Of a stretch of DNA of 64,000 bases, positions 41,978-51,692 are shown in pieces. The translations under genes and the position numbers were made by a program. Source of the stretch: Alphaproteobacteria bacterium (GTDB lineage: Bacteria > Pseudomonadota > Alphaproteobacteria > Rhodobacterales > Rhodobacteraceae); the NCBI GenBank assembly GCA_030433335.1, contig JAUILL010000008.1, forward strand, positions 1-64,000. Direction: 5' to 3'. The stretch's first letter is position 1, and the number at the start of each line of letters is the position of its first letter. The notes beneath the pieces were generated by a model. The model was not told the DNA's origin. It was given only the letters and a program-made list of their open reading frames with translations, and did not search any database.

Positions 41978-43615
41978 ATGACGAACCTTTATAACGACGG
42001 TCTTGACCGCAATCCGGCAAACCATCAGCCGCTAACGCCCCTACAATTTCTGGAACGCGCGGCGACAGTCTTTCCAAAGCACACCGCCATTGTGCACGGA
42101 GCCTTGCGGCGCAGCTATGCAGAATTCTACACCCGCGCCCGGCAACTGGCTTCTGCGCTCAGCCAGAACGGCATCGCCCGCGGTGACACGGTGTCCGCGC
42201 TCTTGCCAAACACGCCAGCCATGCTGGAATGCCACTACGGGGTCCCCATGTGCGGGGGCGTTCTGCACTCGATCAACACCCGCCTTGACGCTGCAATCAT
42301 CGCTTTCCAGCTCGATCACGCGATGACCAAAGTTGTTATCGTAGACCGAGAGTTCATGCCCTTGCTGCAAGAGGCTCTGGCACTGGCCACCGTCACGCCC
42401 ATCATCGTTCAATCCGACGATCCCGAGTTTGAGGGCGCCCCCACCGAAACGGACGCCATCGACTACGAAGCCTTTGTCGCAGAGGGCGATCCGCAATTCG
42501 CCTGGCTGATGCCAGAGGATGAATGGGACGCCATCGCGATCAACTACACTTCGGGCACCACGGGCGATCCCAAAGGTGTCGTCTACCACCACCGCGGCGC
42601 GTATCTGCTGGCGCAGGGCAACGCCCTGACCACATCCATGAGCAAGCACGCGGTTTATCTGTGGACCCTGCCCATGTTCCATTGCAACGGCTGGTGTTTC
42701 CCATGGACACTCTCGGCCATTGTCGGAACCCATGTCTGTCTGCGTCAGGTCCGCGCCGAACCGATCTGGAATGCACTCGCTGACGAAGGCGTTACCCATC
42801 TGTGCGGTGCCCCCATCGTGATGTCCTTGCTGATCTCTGCCCAAGCCGAGGAAAAGCGGGCGCTCGATACCACCGTCCAGTTCTCTACCGCCGCGGCCCC
42901 GCCGCCGGAAAAACTGCTCGCCGATATGCGTGCTGCTGGCTTTGATGTGACCCACCTGTATGGGTTGACGGAAACCTATGGGCCTTCGGTCGTGAACGAC
43001 TGGCACAGCGATTGGTCCGCCCTGCCCGCGTCAGAACAGGCCACGCTGAAATCGCGCCAAGGTGTCCGGTATCTGCCCTTGGAAAATCTGGATGTGCTGG
43101 ACCCCGAAACCATGGAACCCGTTCCACGCGACGGTGAAACCATGGGCGAAGTCATGTTCCGCGGCAACGTTGTGATGAAAGGCTATTTCCGCAATCCCGA
43201 AGGCACGGCCAAAGCCTTTGAAGGTGGCTGGTTCCACTCCGGTGATCTTGGGGTCGTGCATCCTGACGGCTACATCCAGCTCAAGGACCGGTCCAAAGAC
43301 ATCATCATCTCGGGCGGCGAGAATATCTCGTCCATTGAGGTCGAAGAGGTGCTGTATCGGCATGACGCGGTTGCGGTCGCAGCGGTCGTCGCCATGCCCC
43401 ACGAGAAATGGGGGGAAACACCCTGCGCCTTTGTGGAACTGACCCGAGGGTCTGACGCATCCGCCGCGACGCTCAAAGGTTGGTGCCGCGACCACCTTGC
43501 CCATTACAAAGTCCCCGGCAAATTTGTCTTTACAGAGATCCCGCGCACCTCGACCGGCAAGATCCAGAAATTCGTGCTGCGTGACCAAGCCAAGGCCTTG
43601 GCAGACGCCGAGTAA
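41978..43615 (+). CDS. AMP-binding acyl-CoA synthetase
   Basis: The 545-residue product has the adenylate-forming order: INYTSGTTGDPKGV (the P-loop), LYGLTETYGPSV, GWFHSGDLGVVHPDGYI, KDRSKDIIISGGENISS and the catalytic Lys in TSTGKIQKF. It belongs to the medium/long-chain or DmdB-like fatty-acid/3-methylmercaptopropionate CoA ligase group by its motifs. The partner hydratase-like gene is four bases upstream. In roseobacters such pairs can serve fatty-acid or sulfur-compound degradation; the exact substrate is open. Confidence 0.9.
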   Translation: MTNLYNDGLDRNPANHQPLTPLQFLERAATVFPKHTAIVHGALRRSYAEFYTRARQLASALSQNGIARGDTVSALLPNTPAMLECHYGVPMCGGVLHSINTRLDAAIIAFQLDHAMTKVVIVDREFMPLLQEALALATVTPIIVQSDDPEFEGAPTETDAIDYEAFVAEGDPQFAWLMPEDEWDAIAINYTSGTTGDPKGVVYHHRGAYLLAQGNALTTSMSKHAVYLWTLPMFHCNGWCFPWTLSAIVGTHVCLRQVRAEPIWNALADEGVTHLCGAPIVMSLLISAQAEEKRALDTTVQFSTAAAPPPEKLLADMRAAGFDVTHLYGLTETYGPSVVNDWHSDWSALPASEQATLKSRQGVRYLPLENLDVLDPETMEPVPRDGETMGEVMFRGNVVMKGYFRNPEGTAKAFEGGWFHSGDLGVVHPDGYIQLKDRSKDIIISGGENISSIEVEEVLYRHDAVAVAAVVAMPHEKWGETPCAFVELTRGSDASAATLKGWCRDHLAHYKVPGKFVFTEIPRTSTGKIQKFVLRDQAKALADAE

Positions 43616-43899
43616 CGCAGCGACCAGAGCGGCATGCCCCATGAGCGTGCCGCTCAAACGTGCAGCCTTTGGCCTGCTTTCGCACACAAATTCACAATTC
43701 GATATTTTATTTTAGTGCGCCACACTTCCCTCTCGACAGGCGATGGTAAGGGGTGCTTAGACTTGCTCGCGAGTCCGTGAAGCGATGCATTTCAGTCGCC
43801 GATTAAGACCCTATTTCGAATTGAACTGTTTTTAAGAAGGGGCGCTGTCACAGGCTATTGCCACGCGTTGCGCCCGATTTTGATCGAAAGGCCAACACG
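43616..43899. other. Intergenic region with a terminator-like hairpin
   Basis: No gene is seen. GAGCGGCA at 43627-43634 pairs with TGCCGCTC at 43648-43655 (8 bp, 13-base loop), 12 bases after the synthetase stop. There is no T-run, so it would be a weak terminator. The AT-rich stretch at 43685-43720 may hold the promoter of the exported protein that follows. Confidence 0.4.
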
Positions 43900-44937
43900 A
43901 TGCGCTTCGGCATCAAGAAACTTCTCATGATCTGTGCTGCCGTCATGGCAACGGCAATCACAGCACCCGACGTTCGCGCTCAAAGCAATCTGACAGACCC
44001 TGCGATGTGCAAACAATACGCGGGCTTCCTGCGCTCGATGGTGAACAAAGCCATCCAGCAAAACGGCTCCTGTCTGGACTGGGACCGCGGCGTCCATGAT
44101 GTCTACCAGATGCACTACAACTGGTGCCTCGAAAACCCGCGCGACAGCGTCGTCGGTGCAGCAGATCACATCCGCAACCTCGTCATTGATTGCACAGGCC
44201 AAGCGCAGCCCGTCTCGCCGCTGCAGATGTCAGCCCCCGCCCCTGTCTACCCGACCCCGCAAGCACGCTGGATCGGAGACGGGCAATACTGCGAAGCCGA
44301 AATCCGCGTGCCCTACCGCCAAGAATACCACAGCCAGCTCTTGCGGTTGACCGCCGGTTCAAACGGTTTTTGGCTGATTACCGACTACTACAATGCGGGT
44401 TCGGTTGCTGACGTCATCGTTGACGGGCGCAGGTTCACGCAACGCTGGGAGCGGGAATCGGACGTCGTTCAAACCCAGATCGGGATGGATTTGGTCCAAG
44501 CGCTGAAACAGGGAAATTCTGTCGGAATCGCGTTCGACCAATATATGGATTTCCCGCTGTCAGGGTCTTCGGCCGCGATTGACACGATGCTGCAATGCGC
44601 AGGCATGCGGCCCGAACCGCAGGTCTCTGCCGGTCAAGGGCGCGTCATCTATGGCAGCTGCAAACTGATCGTAGACGGCGTGCAATACATCAACATCCCC
44701 TCAAACTGCCCGATCTTTATGGCTTCGGATGGCCGCTTTCAGATCAATAGCGATCAACGCGGATATCTGGGGGACTACTTTGCCGAGATATCCCCTTGGG
44801 GCGATGGCACCGCGTCAGGGCACTGGAACGGCAGCCCTGGCTCAACCCACGCCCAAGCCCTGCTCGGCGAGGATTTCCGCATGGGCAGCGGCGGGTGCTG
44901 GCACAATGGCCGCGCAACAATCTGTGCTGCGCGCTAA
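43900..44937 (+). CDS. Exported cysteine-containing protein of unknown function
   Basis: ATG 43900 has AAAGG about nine bases upstream. The 345-residue product has a signal peptide (KKLLMICAAVMATAITAPDVRAQ). The N-terminal part is helical with paired cysteines (CKQY, NGSCLDW, NWCLEN, DCTGQ). The middle is beta-rich, and the C-terminal part (from about 245) contains GSCKLIVDGVQYINIPSNCPIF and ends in GGCWHNGRATICAAR, again with paired Cys. It is probably a disulfide-rich periplasmic protein. I do not recognise the family. Confidence 0.75.
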   Translation: MRFGIKKLLMICAAVMATAITAPDVRAQSNLTDPAMCKQYAGFLRSMVNKAIQQNGSCLDWDRGVHDVYQMHYNWCLENPRDSVVGAADHIRNLVIDCTGQAQPVSPLQMSAPAPVYPTPQARWIGDGQYCEAEIRVPYRQEYHSQLLRLTAGSNGFWLITDYYNAGSVADVIVDGRRFTQRWERESDVVQTQIGMDLVQALKQGNSVGIAFDQYMDFPLSGSSAAIDTMLQCAGMRPEPQVSAGQGRVIYGSCKLIVDGVQYINIPSNCPIFMASDGRFQINSDQRGYLGDYFAEISPWGDGTASGHWNGSPGSTHAQALLGEDFRMGSGGCWHNGRATICAAR

Positions 44938-44945
44938 ACGCAAAA

Positions 44946-44969
44946 GGGCTGCTCCGTTGCGGGCAGCCC
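44946..44969. terminator. Bidirectional terminator candidate
   Basis: GGGCTGC at 44946-44952 pairs with GCAGCCC at 44963-44969 around a 10-base loop. It lies between the convergent exported-protein gene and the small membrane-protein gene. AAAA on the left serves as T-run for leftward transcription; the right side (AATTCT) is weaker. Confidence 0.5.
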
Positions 44970-44995
44970 AATTCTAAAAACCTGAAGCGGATAGT

Positions 44996-45220
44996 CTAGC
45001 CGATCAATCCCAGCACAGAGGCCAGTGCCATCGCGCCCACCGCGAGACCCGCAATCCCGAGATAGAGCCTGCGTGTAACCTTGCGCTGGATCACCAGCAT
45101 TTCCATCCGGTCATATCCGTAGTGCCGCCCGAAATCCTGATAGGAGTCACCATACGCCCTGCGGGCGACGATCACCCGGCTCGCTGATCCTGCGCTACTT
45201 TCGAAATGTTCGCCGTACAT
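44996..45220 (-). CDS. Small single-span membrane protein of unknown function
   Basis: ATG 45220 has GGGAA upstream; the longer frame starts at TTG without a site. The 74-residue product has a polar N-terminal half with several Tyr and Arg (RRAYGDSYQDFGRHYGYDR) and one C-terminal helix (YLGIAGLAVGAMALASVLGLIG). No family recognised. Confidence 0.5.
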   Translation of the reverse strand: MYGEHFESSAGSASRVIVARRAYGDSYQDFGRHYGYDRMEMLVIQRKVTRRLYLGIAGLAVGAMALASVLGLIG

Positions 45221-45346
45221 GACAGTTCCCGTCTGTTCCCCTGACCACCAGTCTCTCAAACTGCATGGGAAAGAAGAATAATCTCTTAACGGCAGAGCGG
45301 ATGCCCTTCGGTATAGACGGGCCAGCCCTCAGGATAGCCCAGCTAG

Positions 45347-46783
45347 TCAATCGCACAGATAGGCCAGGCGCAGCCCACCCCAATGACGGCCATTCACATA
45401 GATAGGTGCGGATACATCTTTCATCATCCGGAACTCGCCGTTGCCCATATCACGACGATAGGCTTGCATAAGAAACGGACGCGTGCTCTTGCCCGCGGCC
45501 AAACCGACTCGATCATCGAAAATCCGACGGTTGCGCGAATTTGCGCTGTTCCACGCCTCATCGCCATACCGCTGAGGGTGGCTAAACTTGCGGTTATGCG
45601 TGGGAATGTAGCCGTTCTTGTCGATCGCGGCGCAGAAAACGACTTTGCCAGACAGTTGCAAGAGCGGCTCTTGGATATCTGGCAGCAGCGCGTCAGTCAG
45701 CGCCGTGAAACGCGTCATGTGCTGCAAAGGAGCGCTGCCCGAGATGGGCTGGTACATGTCATCAAACATATCCCGCTCCGAGATACGCCCCGAAAGTACA
45801 GCCGCGTTGAAGGCATCGGAAATCTTGCTTGCTGCGGTCTTGGCGGCGTTGATGTAGATGGTGTCGTAGGTTTCGACCCCCATCTGAGCACTCAAGGCTG
45901 TCAAAGTCTCGGCGTCATCAGTCACGTCGGAAAGCGCCGCATCCGCTTTGGCAAGGCTGGCCGCGGATTGTTCGACATTGACGGTCAGCGCATCGATATC
46001 ATGCTGGGTGGCAAGGATCGACTCGTCGATCGTCGCAGAGGCATTCACAATATCCTGCTGTGCCTCGCGCACTTTGCCCAAGGTGACGGGGATCGCATCG
46101 ATTTCCCCCCCGACCCCACTTGTCCGCTCGGTGATGGTGCCCGCCAGCCCTGTCGCGCTTTGGGCGGCGTCGCGCAATGCCCCGAGTTCCTTGTTCAATT
46201 GCTCGATCGTTTCACCGATCTCGGCGGTCGCCTGCCCTGCCTGATTGGACAGTTCCTTGACCTCGCCCGCCACAACCATAAAGCCTTTGCCGTGTTGGCC
46301 AGCCCGCGCAGCCTCGATCGAGGCGTTCAGCGACAGCAGGTTGGTTTGCCGCGAGATCCCAGCGACATGCCGCGAGACCCGCGCAACTTGATCCAAAGCC
46401 GCCTGTAGCCCGTCCAGTTGGGCTGCAATCTTGGTCACCTGTTCGGTCAGTTGGCCGACGTCAGACACCATCGCGCTCAGGTTTCCGCTTGTTTCGACCA
46501 TGCGGCCCTCTGCATCTTCTGAGATCGTCAGGGCGCGTTGCGCCGCACTCGACACAACGGCGCTTTGTTCGGACATACTCAGAGCCCGCTTATGAATGCC
46601 ACGGAAGCTCTCGCTTTGTTCGCGCACTCTTTCGGAGGTATCGCCCACATCGCCCGATACCGCTGCGATTGCGACGCTCAGGCTGCCGACGCGATTTGCA
46701 ATCTCTTTGATCGCTTTGCTATTTTTGTCTGCGTCGCCCTGAACACGCTCTGAAGCCTGCGGAAACACTGCGATTTCAGCCAT
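45347..46783 (-). CDS. Soluble chemoreceptor with a C-terminal sensor-like domain
   Basis: ATG 46783 gives 478 residues; the longer frame begins at TTG. No membrane segment is seen. The first 300 residues are coiled coil with a signalling tip ([20 protein letters not shown], followed by [16 protein letters not shown]). The C-terminal third (about 310-478) is a separate globular domain containing [31 protein letters not shown] and [13 protein letters not shown] Cache-like pattern of this type is often found after the MCP part in cytoplasmic receptors. The reversed order, signalling first and sensor last, is notable. It lies alone, away from the main chemotaxis operon. Confidence 0.85.
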   Translation of the reverse strand: MAEIAVFPQASERVQGDADKNSKAIKEIANRVGSLSVAIAAVSGDVGDTSERVREQSESFRGIHKRALSMSEQSAVVSSAAQRALTISEDAEGRMVETSGNLSAMVSDVGQLTEQVTKIAAQLDGLQAALDQVARVSRHVAGISRQTNLLSLNASIEAARAGQHGKGFMVVAGEVKELSNQAGQATAEIGETIEQLNKELGALRDAAQSATGLAGTITERTSGVGGEIDAIPVTLGKVREAQQDIVNASATIDESILATQHDIDALTVNVEQSAASLAKADAALSDVTDDAETLTALSAQMGVETYDTIYINAAKTAASKISDAFNAAVLSGRISERDMFDDMYQPISGSAPLQHMTRFTALTDALLPDIQEPLLQLSGKVVFCAAIDKNGYIPTHNRKFSHPQRYGDEAWNSANSRNRRIFDDRVGLAAGKSTRPFLMQAYRRDMGNGEFRMMKDVSAPIYVNGRHWGGLRLAYLCD

Positions 46784-47164
46784 ATTTGCCCCCAATTATT
46801 CTCAATCCCTTGTGGATCAGAACGACATATGCCGGAAATTATATAGGCCAATCCGCAATTTGTATGGGTCAGTCCCAAAGGGATAGGACTTCGCCACCCC
46901 CACCTGCGCGCGAGGCCATTTCAACCTCGGCTCTAAAGCACTGGATGACGTTCGGATGATCGCAAAGATTGAGGCTTGGCACTTGGCGCAACCCGGATTC
47001 GGGCCGGAAGACAATGCTGCCAAAGGCCAGACGGACCGCCATTCCGAAGGCTCCACAACACGTCTGTGACGCACAAACCTGGGACTGAATTGGTCTCCAT
47101 CATGGTCTCCGGTAGCTCCTGCGATTCCAAAAGCTGAGGTCTGACAATGGCCTATTGGGAGAAG
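46784..47164. other. Intergenic region next to tRNA-Arg, possibly holding a decayed gene
   Basis: No intact gene is supported. A 57-codon frame on the - strand (46869-47042) ends with a protein-like stretch (HPNVIQCFRAEVEMAS). A short + strand frame from 46957 reads MIAKIEAWHLAQPGFGPED before it stops. Both may be scraps of older genes. The 3' ends of tRNA genes are common integration sites, so this may be the scar of a lost element. Confidence 0.35.
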
Positions 47165-47241
47165 TGGCGCACCCATCAGGATTCGAACCTGAGGCCTCTG
47201 CCTTCGGAGGGCAGCGCTCTATCCAGCTGAGCTATGGGTGC
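47165..47241 (-). tRNA. tRNA-Arg (anticodon CCG)
   Basis: Read on the - strand, the acceptor arm GCACCCA pairs with TGGGTGC. The D arm is GCTCAGCTGGATAGAGC. The anticodon stem CTGCC/GGCAG encloses the loop CTCCGAA, with anticodon CCG. The T arm contains GGTTCGAATCC. G is the discriminator and CCA is encoded. It reads the Arg codon CGG. It lies 46 bases after the end of sufS. Confidence 0.95.
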
Positions 47242-47287
47242 CTGAGGGGTGGAATAGCAGGGCCATGACAGCCCCGCAATCGCAAAA

Positions 47288-48508
47288 TTAGCCCAGTAGT
47301 TCCTGAGCCAGCTCCAGTGCATCGACCAGAGCATCCACCTCTGCGGTGGTGTTGTATGCGGCAAAAGAGGCGCGGCAGCTGGCGGTGATGCCCAGATGCT
47401 CCATCAGCGGGCCACAGCAGTGGTGACCTGCGCGGACAGCGACGCCCTTTTTGTCGAGGATGGTCGAGATGTCGTGCGCGTGCGCAGCGCCCGACATAGT
47501 GAAGCTGAAGATCGCGCCTTTGCCCGCTGCGGTGCCCTGCACTTGGAGCCAGTTCAGACCGAGCAAACGTTCCTGAGCGTAGTCGCGCAAGGCCGCCTCG
47601 TGGGCCGCGATGTTCTCCATCCCGACGCCCATCATCCACTCCAACGCCACTCCCAAACCAATCTGCTGAACGATACCGGGCGTGCCGGCCTCGAGCATCA
47701 TGGGGGTGTCGTTGTAGCTGACCGCATCCTTGGACACTTCGCGGATCATGTCCCCGCCACCCATAAAGGGACGCATTTCCGCCAGACGCTCTTTGGCAAT
47801 GAAAATCGCGCCAGAGCCCGAGGGGCCATAGAGTTTGTGACCGGTGATCGCATAGAAATCGCAGCCGATGTCCTGCACATCAACAGGCATGTGGACAGAG
47901 CCCTGCGAGCCATCAACCAGCACAGGCACACCAAGCTCTTTCGCAGCCGCGCAGATCGATTTGACATCGACCACAGTGCCAAGAACGTTCGACATCTGGG
48001 TGATCGCGACCAGCTTGGTCTTGGGGCCGATGGCGTCGATGACCTTTTGCGGATCAAGACTTCCGTCCGCCTCGGGATCGACCCATTTGAGCACGATCCC
48101 CTGACGTTCCCGCAGAAAGTGCCAAGGCACGATGTTGGCGTGGTGCTCCATGGTGGACAGGACGATCTCGTCCCCTGCTTCCATGCGGGGCATGGCCCAG
48201 CCGTAGGCCACGGTGTTGATGCCCTCGGTCGTGCCAGTGTTCATGACGATCTCGTCCTCGGACGGAGCGTTCAGGAATTTGGCTACGATGCCGCGCACAC
48301 CCTCGTATTTCTCGGTGGCGAGGTTCGACAGGAAGTGCAGACCGCGGTGCACATTCGCGTATTCTTCGGAATAGGCGCGGGTGATGGCGTCGATCACGAC
48401 CTGAGGCTTTTGCGAGCTGGCGCCGTTGTCCAGATAAACCAGCGGCTTGCCGTTCACCTGACGCGACAGGATCGGGAATTCGGCGCGTAGGGCGTTTACA
48501 TCAAACAT
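47288..48508 (-). CDS. sufS: Cysteine desulfurase SufS
   Basis: The 406-residue product is a group II (SufS/CsdA) desulfurase. The PLP Lys is in TGHKLYGPSG and the catalytic Cys is in RAGHHCCGPLM, preceded by GVAVRAGHH, typical of this group. It mobilises sulfur from cysteine for the SufBCD scaffold. SufE, its usual activator, is not in the window. It ends the leftward operon that begins with iscR, 21 bases after a YIP1-family gene. Confidence 0.95.
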   Translation of the reverse strand: MFDVNALRAEFPILSRQVNGKPLVYLDNGASSQKPQVVIDAITRAYSEEYANVHRGLHFLSNLATEKYEGVRGIVAKFLNAPSEDEIVMNTGTTEGINTVAYGWAMPRMEAGDEIVLSTMEHHANIVPWHFLRERQGIVLKWVDPEADGSLDPQKVIDAIGPKTKLVAITQMSNVLGTVVDVKSICAAAKELGVPVLVDGSQGSVHMPVDVQDIGCDFYAITGHKLYGPSGSGAIFIAKERLAEMRPFMGGGDMIREVSKDAVSYNDTPMMLEAGTPGIVQQIGLGVALEWMMGVGMENIAAHEAALRDYAQERLLGLNWLQVQGTAAGKGAIFSFTMSGAAHAHDISTILDKKGVAVRAGHHCCGPLMEHLGITASCRASFAAYNTTAEVDALVDALELAQELLG

Positions 48509-48529
48509 AAGGCAGAGCCTCCGGTAGGT

Positions 48530-49090
48530 TTACACACCGAGCAGCGCCAATAGCAGAACCATGCCGAAAGTGATGCCGACAAAACCGAACACCACGGTAG
48601 CAACGGCTCGACCAGCGGTCTCGAAACCATGTGCAACTTTGATAAATCTAGTGGTAAGCCACAGGGCGTACCCAATGACTACAAAGGCAAAAAGAGGGCC
48701 GATCGAAGGAAAGGCAAGCGCCAACACGCTTTGCGGGATTTGCAGCGCGATCAGCATCGTCTGCACCCAAGACATGACCAGAACAATCTGATCCAGACGT
48801 GCCGTGCCTTCGAGAGCACGTCCCGAAGCCAGCATCGCAAAGGACATCACCGCGAGGTTCGCGCCCATCACGACCGTCAGCATAAACGGCGGCACCACCG
48901 TGCCGAGCCCCGAGGGCAACAGCACCTCTGTCCCGTAGAACATCAGAACGCTTGCAATGACGGTTAGGCCAAAGATGTGCCACACCGCAGAGGGCCGCAG
49001 CCGCATCCCTAGCAGAGATCCCGCGACCGCATCAGGGTCACGAACCGTGGCAAGGATCAACTGCCATATGGTCGAAGCGTTCAGTGTCAT
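48530..49090 (-). CDS. YIP1-family membrane protein
   Basis: The 186-residue product has about five membrane helices (FGLTVIASVLMFYG, PPFMLTVVMGANLAVMSFA, QTMLIALQIPQSVLAL, PLFAFVVIGYALWLTTRF, VVFGFVGITFGMVLLLALL). The last regions have the YIP1 pattern. It starts nine bases after a second protein of the same type, and both lie between sufD and sufS. A link to Fe-S assembly is suggested only by position. Confidence 0.7.
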   Translation of the reverse strand: MTLNASTIWQLILATVRDPDAVAGSLLGMRLRPSAVWHIFGLTVIASVLMFYGTEVLLPSGLGTVVPPFMLTVVMGANLAVMSFAMLASGRALEGTARLDQIVLVMSWVQTMLIALQIPQSVLALAFPSIGPLFAFVVIGYALWLTTRFIKVAHGFETAGRAVATVVFGFVGITFGMVLLLALLGV

Positions 49091-49099
49091 GACTCGTGA

Positions 49100-49606
49100 T
49101 TAGGCGCCTCTTGCCGCCGAGGCAAGTGGGCCTGTCCAGTAGGCGACCTTGAGACCGGAAAAGAGGAACCATACAAAGGCCACGACCCACAAGGCCCCGA
49201 CCACCGCAACGCCGCTTCCGGGCGCGAGCCCTTCGGTCAGGCCATAGAGCAGCAAGAGCGGGACTGAAGCAAAGAAGCCCCAGAACAGCGCCAGACGTGC
49301 CCCGTAAGATTTTCCCTTGCCGCCTGCTACGCGGACGAGCAGGTGCAGCACACCGGCCAGAATGTAGAACAGAAGCGGCGCAAAAAAGACCCACGCCATC
49401 AGAGGACCGGTCAGGCTCTCGGTGAAATCCTGACCGCTCAGAAACGCATCGCGCGAGATTTTAGGCCACTGCCCCACAAAGGTCAGACCGCATGCCGCGA
49501 TCAGCCAGAACAGGGCGCGATCCTCTCGCTGGCCCATAGCGGACAGGCGCGTGAACACCTGTCCGGGGTTGCGATAGGTCGCGACCATATCCCGCGTGAT
49601 CGACAT
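49100..49606 (-). CDS. YIP1-family membrane protein (first of two)
   Basis: The 168-residue product has a soluble N-terminus (YRNPGQVFTRLSAMGQREDR) and four or five membrane helices. These include LMAWVFFAPLLFYILAGVL and LALFWGFFASVPLLLLYG. The FTRLSAMGQREDRAL region is the typical YIP1 entry. It overlaps sufD at its start codon. Function unknown. Confidence 0.7.
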   Translation of the reverse strand: MSITRDMVATYRNPGQVFTRLSAMGQREDRALFWLIAACGLTFVGQWPKISRDAFLSGQDFTESLTGPLMAWVFFAPLLFYILAGVLHLLVRVAGGKGKSYGARLALFWGFFASVPLLLLYGLTEGLAPGSGVAVVGALWVVAFVWFLFSGLKVAYWTGPLASAARGA

Positions 49607-50913
49607 CAGAGATCGTCTTCCAAATCCAGCCAGAGGCGGATGCGGCGCAGGATAGCCTCGCGCAGCTCTTCGGATTCGATCTCGTCAACCGCTTCGGCAA
49701 GGAACGCCAGAACCATCAGATCCTGTGCCTTGCGATGCGGAATGCCGCGGGCACGCAGGTAGTACAGCGCATCCTCGTCAATCGCACCGGAGGTCGAGCC
49801 GTGCGAACAGGCCACGTCATCGGCATAGATTTCCAGCTCGGGCTTAGCGAGGAACTGGCTGTCCTCGTCCAGAAGCAGCGACTGGCTGATCTGGTAGCCG
49901 TCGGTTTTCTGAGCGCCCTGCTTGACCAAGATTTTGCCCTGAAACACGCCGGTTGCGCCGTTCGACAGCACCTTCTTGAACACCTGACGGCTTTCGCAGT
50001 TCACCGCGTCATGGGTGATAAAGATGGTGTCGTCCTGATGCACGTCCTTGCCGTCCGCCATCAGCGCGCCTGCCACGTGGGCAATCGCGTCATCGCCGGT
50101 CAGCTCCATGATGCATTCGTTGCGGGTCATCTTGCCGTTCGGGGTCAGAGTGAACGACTTGAAAGTGCTTTCAGAACCCAGACGCGCGAACATGTGGGTC
50201 AGCAACTGACGTTCTTGATCGCGGCCTTGGCTGCGAACATGGTGGAAGGCGGCAGTGTCGGCCACGGTGACTTCGGTCACAGTGTTGGCGCGGGCACCAG
50301 CGGCACCGGTTTCCAGCAGGGTCACGGATGCGCCCTCTTCGACCTTGATCACGTGGTGCAGAACCACGTCCGAGGTGTCAGAGCTGCGCTCATAGACCAC
50401 GTGGATCGGCTTGGCTGCCGCGCCGGTGGCACGGATCACCAGACCGTCGGTCGCATAGGCGGTGTTCAGGGCCGCCAGCGGACGCTCGACGGGGTCCTGC
50501 CCTGCGGTTTCCAGTGCGCCGTAGATGTCCTTGGCCCAGTGGATGTCGGCCTGCGCGGCATCAGCCAAGCGGCTGATTTCCACACCGTCCAGCGCCAGCG
50601 CGTCAGAGGCATCCGCATCAAATGCGCCATCACGGAAGACAACGGTCAGAACGTCCACGCCTTCGAACACCTGCGCACCAGCATCATCGGCCAGAGCCGC
50701 CGCTTCGGGCGCAGCCGAGGTGAACGCATCGGGGCGGGTGTATTTCCAGTATTCGTCGCGACGGATGGGCAGACCCATCGCATCCAGACGGCCAGCGGCA
50801 TCTTTGCGGGCAGCGGTGATCCACTCGCCGCCTTCGGGCATCGACAAGACGGGCTGGCGCGCGGCCAGAGCGTCCTGTTTCTGCTGCTTCAGCTGTGCTC
50901 GTTTGATCGCCAT
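49606..50913 (-). CDS. sufD: Fe-S assembly protein SufD
   Basis: The 435-residue product has the SufB/SufD beta-helix core: GASVTLLETGAAGA, FHHVRSQGRDQERQLLTHMF, LGSESTFKSFTLTPNGKMTRNE, HGSTSGAIDEDALYYLRARGIP. The ACSHGSTS segment near the end is diagnostic. It partners SufB and SufC in the SufBC2D scaffold. It overlaps sufC at one base (stop/start) and the YIP1 gene at its end. Confidence 0.95.
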   Translation of the reverse strand: MAIKRAQLKQQKQDALAARQPVLSMPEGGEWITAARKDAAGRLDAMGLPIRRDEYWKYTRPDAFTSAAPEAAALADDAGAQVFEGVDVLTVVFRDGAFDADASDALALDGVEISRLADAAQADIHWAKDIYGALETAGQDPVERPLAALNTAYATDGLVIRATGAAAKPIHVVYERSSDTSDVVLHHVIKVEEGASVTLLETGAAGARANTVTEVTVADTAAFHHVRSQGRDQERQLLTHMFARLGSESTFKSFTLTPNGKMTRNECIMELTGDDAIAHVAGALMADGKDVHQDDTIFITHDAVNCESRQVFKKVLSNGATGVFQGKILVKQGAQKTDGYQISQSLLLDEDSQFLAKPELEIYADDVACSHGSTSGAIDEDALYYLRARGIPHRKAQDLMVLAFLAEAVDEIESEELREAILRRIRLWLDLEDDL

Positions 50914-51668
50914 TACGCGTTCTCCGCCAGCAGGTCTGCGTAGCCGTTCTTTTCAACTTCCAGAGCCAGCTCGGGGCCACCGGTCTTGATGATGCGGCCG
51001 TTCGCCATGATGTGCACAACGTCAGGAACGATGTGGTCCAAGAGGCGCTGGTAGTGGGTGATCACGAGGAACGAGCGGCCCTCGGAACGCAGGGCGTTCA
51101 CACCGTCGGAAACCAGCTTCATCGCGTCCACGTCCAGACCCGAGTCGGTCTCGTCGAGGATGCACATCTTGGGCTCCAGAACCGCCATCTGCAGGATCTC
51201 GTTACGCTTCTTCTCGCCGCCCGAGAAGCCCATGTTCACGGGGCGCTTCAGCATGTCGCCGTCGATCTTCAGGGTTTTGGCCTTTTCGCGAACCATCTTC
51301 AGGAAGTCGGTCGCCGACATTTCCTCTTCGCCGCGGGCCTTGCGCTGTGCGTTTAGAGCGGTGCGCAGGAAGGTCATGTTCGACACGCCGGGGATTTCCA
51401 CGGGGTACTGGAACGCCAGGAACAAGCCTTCGGCGGCGCGCTCTTCGGTTTCCGCTTCCAGCAGGTCAAAGCCGTCCATGGTGGCCGAGCCTTCGGTCAC
51501 TTCGTAGCCATCGCGGCCCGACAGAACGTAGCTGAGGGTCGACTTGCCCGAGCCGTTGGGGCCCATGATCGCGTGGACCTTGCCGGTTTCGACAGTGAGA
51601 TCCAGACCCTTCAGGATCTGCTTGTCCTCGTCTTCAAGTTTGACGTGCAGGTTTTTGATTTCCAGCAT
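50913..51668 (-). CDS. sufC: Fe-S assembly ATPase SufC
   Basis: The 251-residue product is an ABC-type ATPase: Walker A GPNGSGKST, Q-loop in AFQYPVEIPG, signature FSGGEKKRNEI, Walker B CILDETDSGLD and the switch His in VITHYQRLL. The EKKRNEI variant of the signature is typical of SufC. It drives conformational change in the SufBD scaffold. It starts 24 bases after the YbjQ-family gene. Confidence 0.95.
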   Translation of the reverse strand: MLEIKNLHVKLEDEDKQILKGLDLTVETGKVHAIMGPNGSGKSTLSYVLSGRDGYEVTEGSATMDGFDLLEAETEERAAEGLFLAFQYPVEIPGVSNMTFLRTALNAQRKARGEEEMSATDFLKMVREKAKTLKIDGDMLKRPVNMGFSGGEKKRNEILQMAVLEPKMCILDETDSGLDVDAMKLVSDGVNALRSEGRSFLVITHYQRLLDHIVPDVVHIMANGRIIKTGGPELALEVEKNGYADLLAENA

Positions 51669-51692
51669 ATTTTCGTTCCTTTTCAGGTCAGA

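Noticed and set aside
46817-47176. A 119-codon open frame beside and inside the tRNA-Arg gene
   Set aside because: It overlaps the 3' end of the tRNA, and the protein shows no family pattern; more likely chance or debris.
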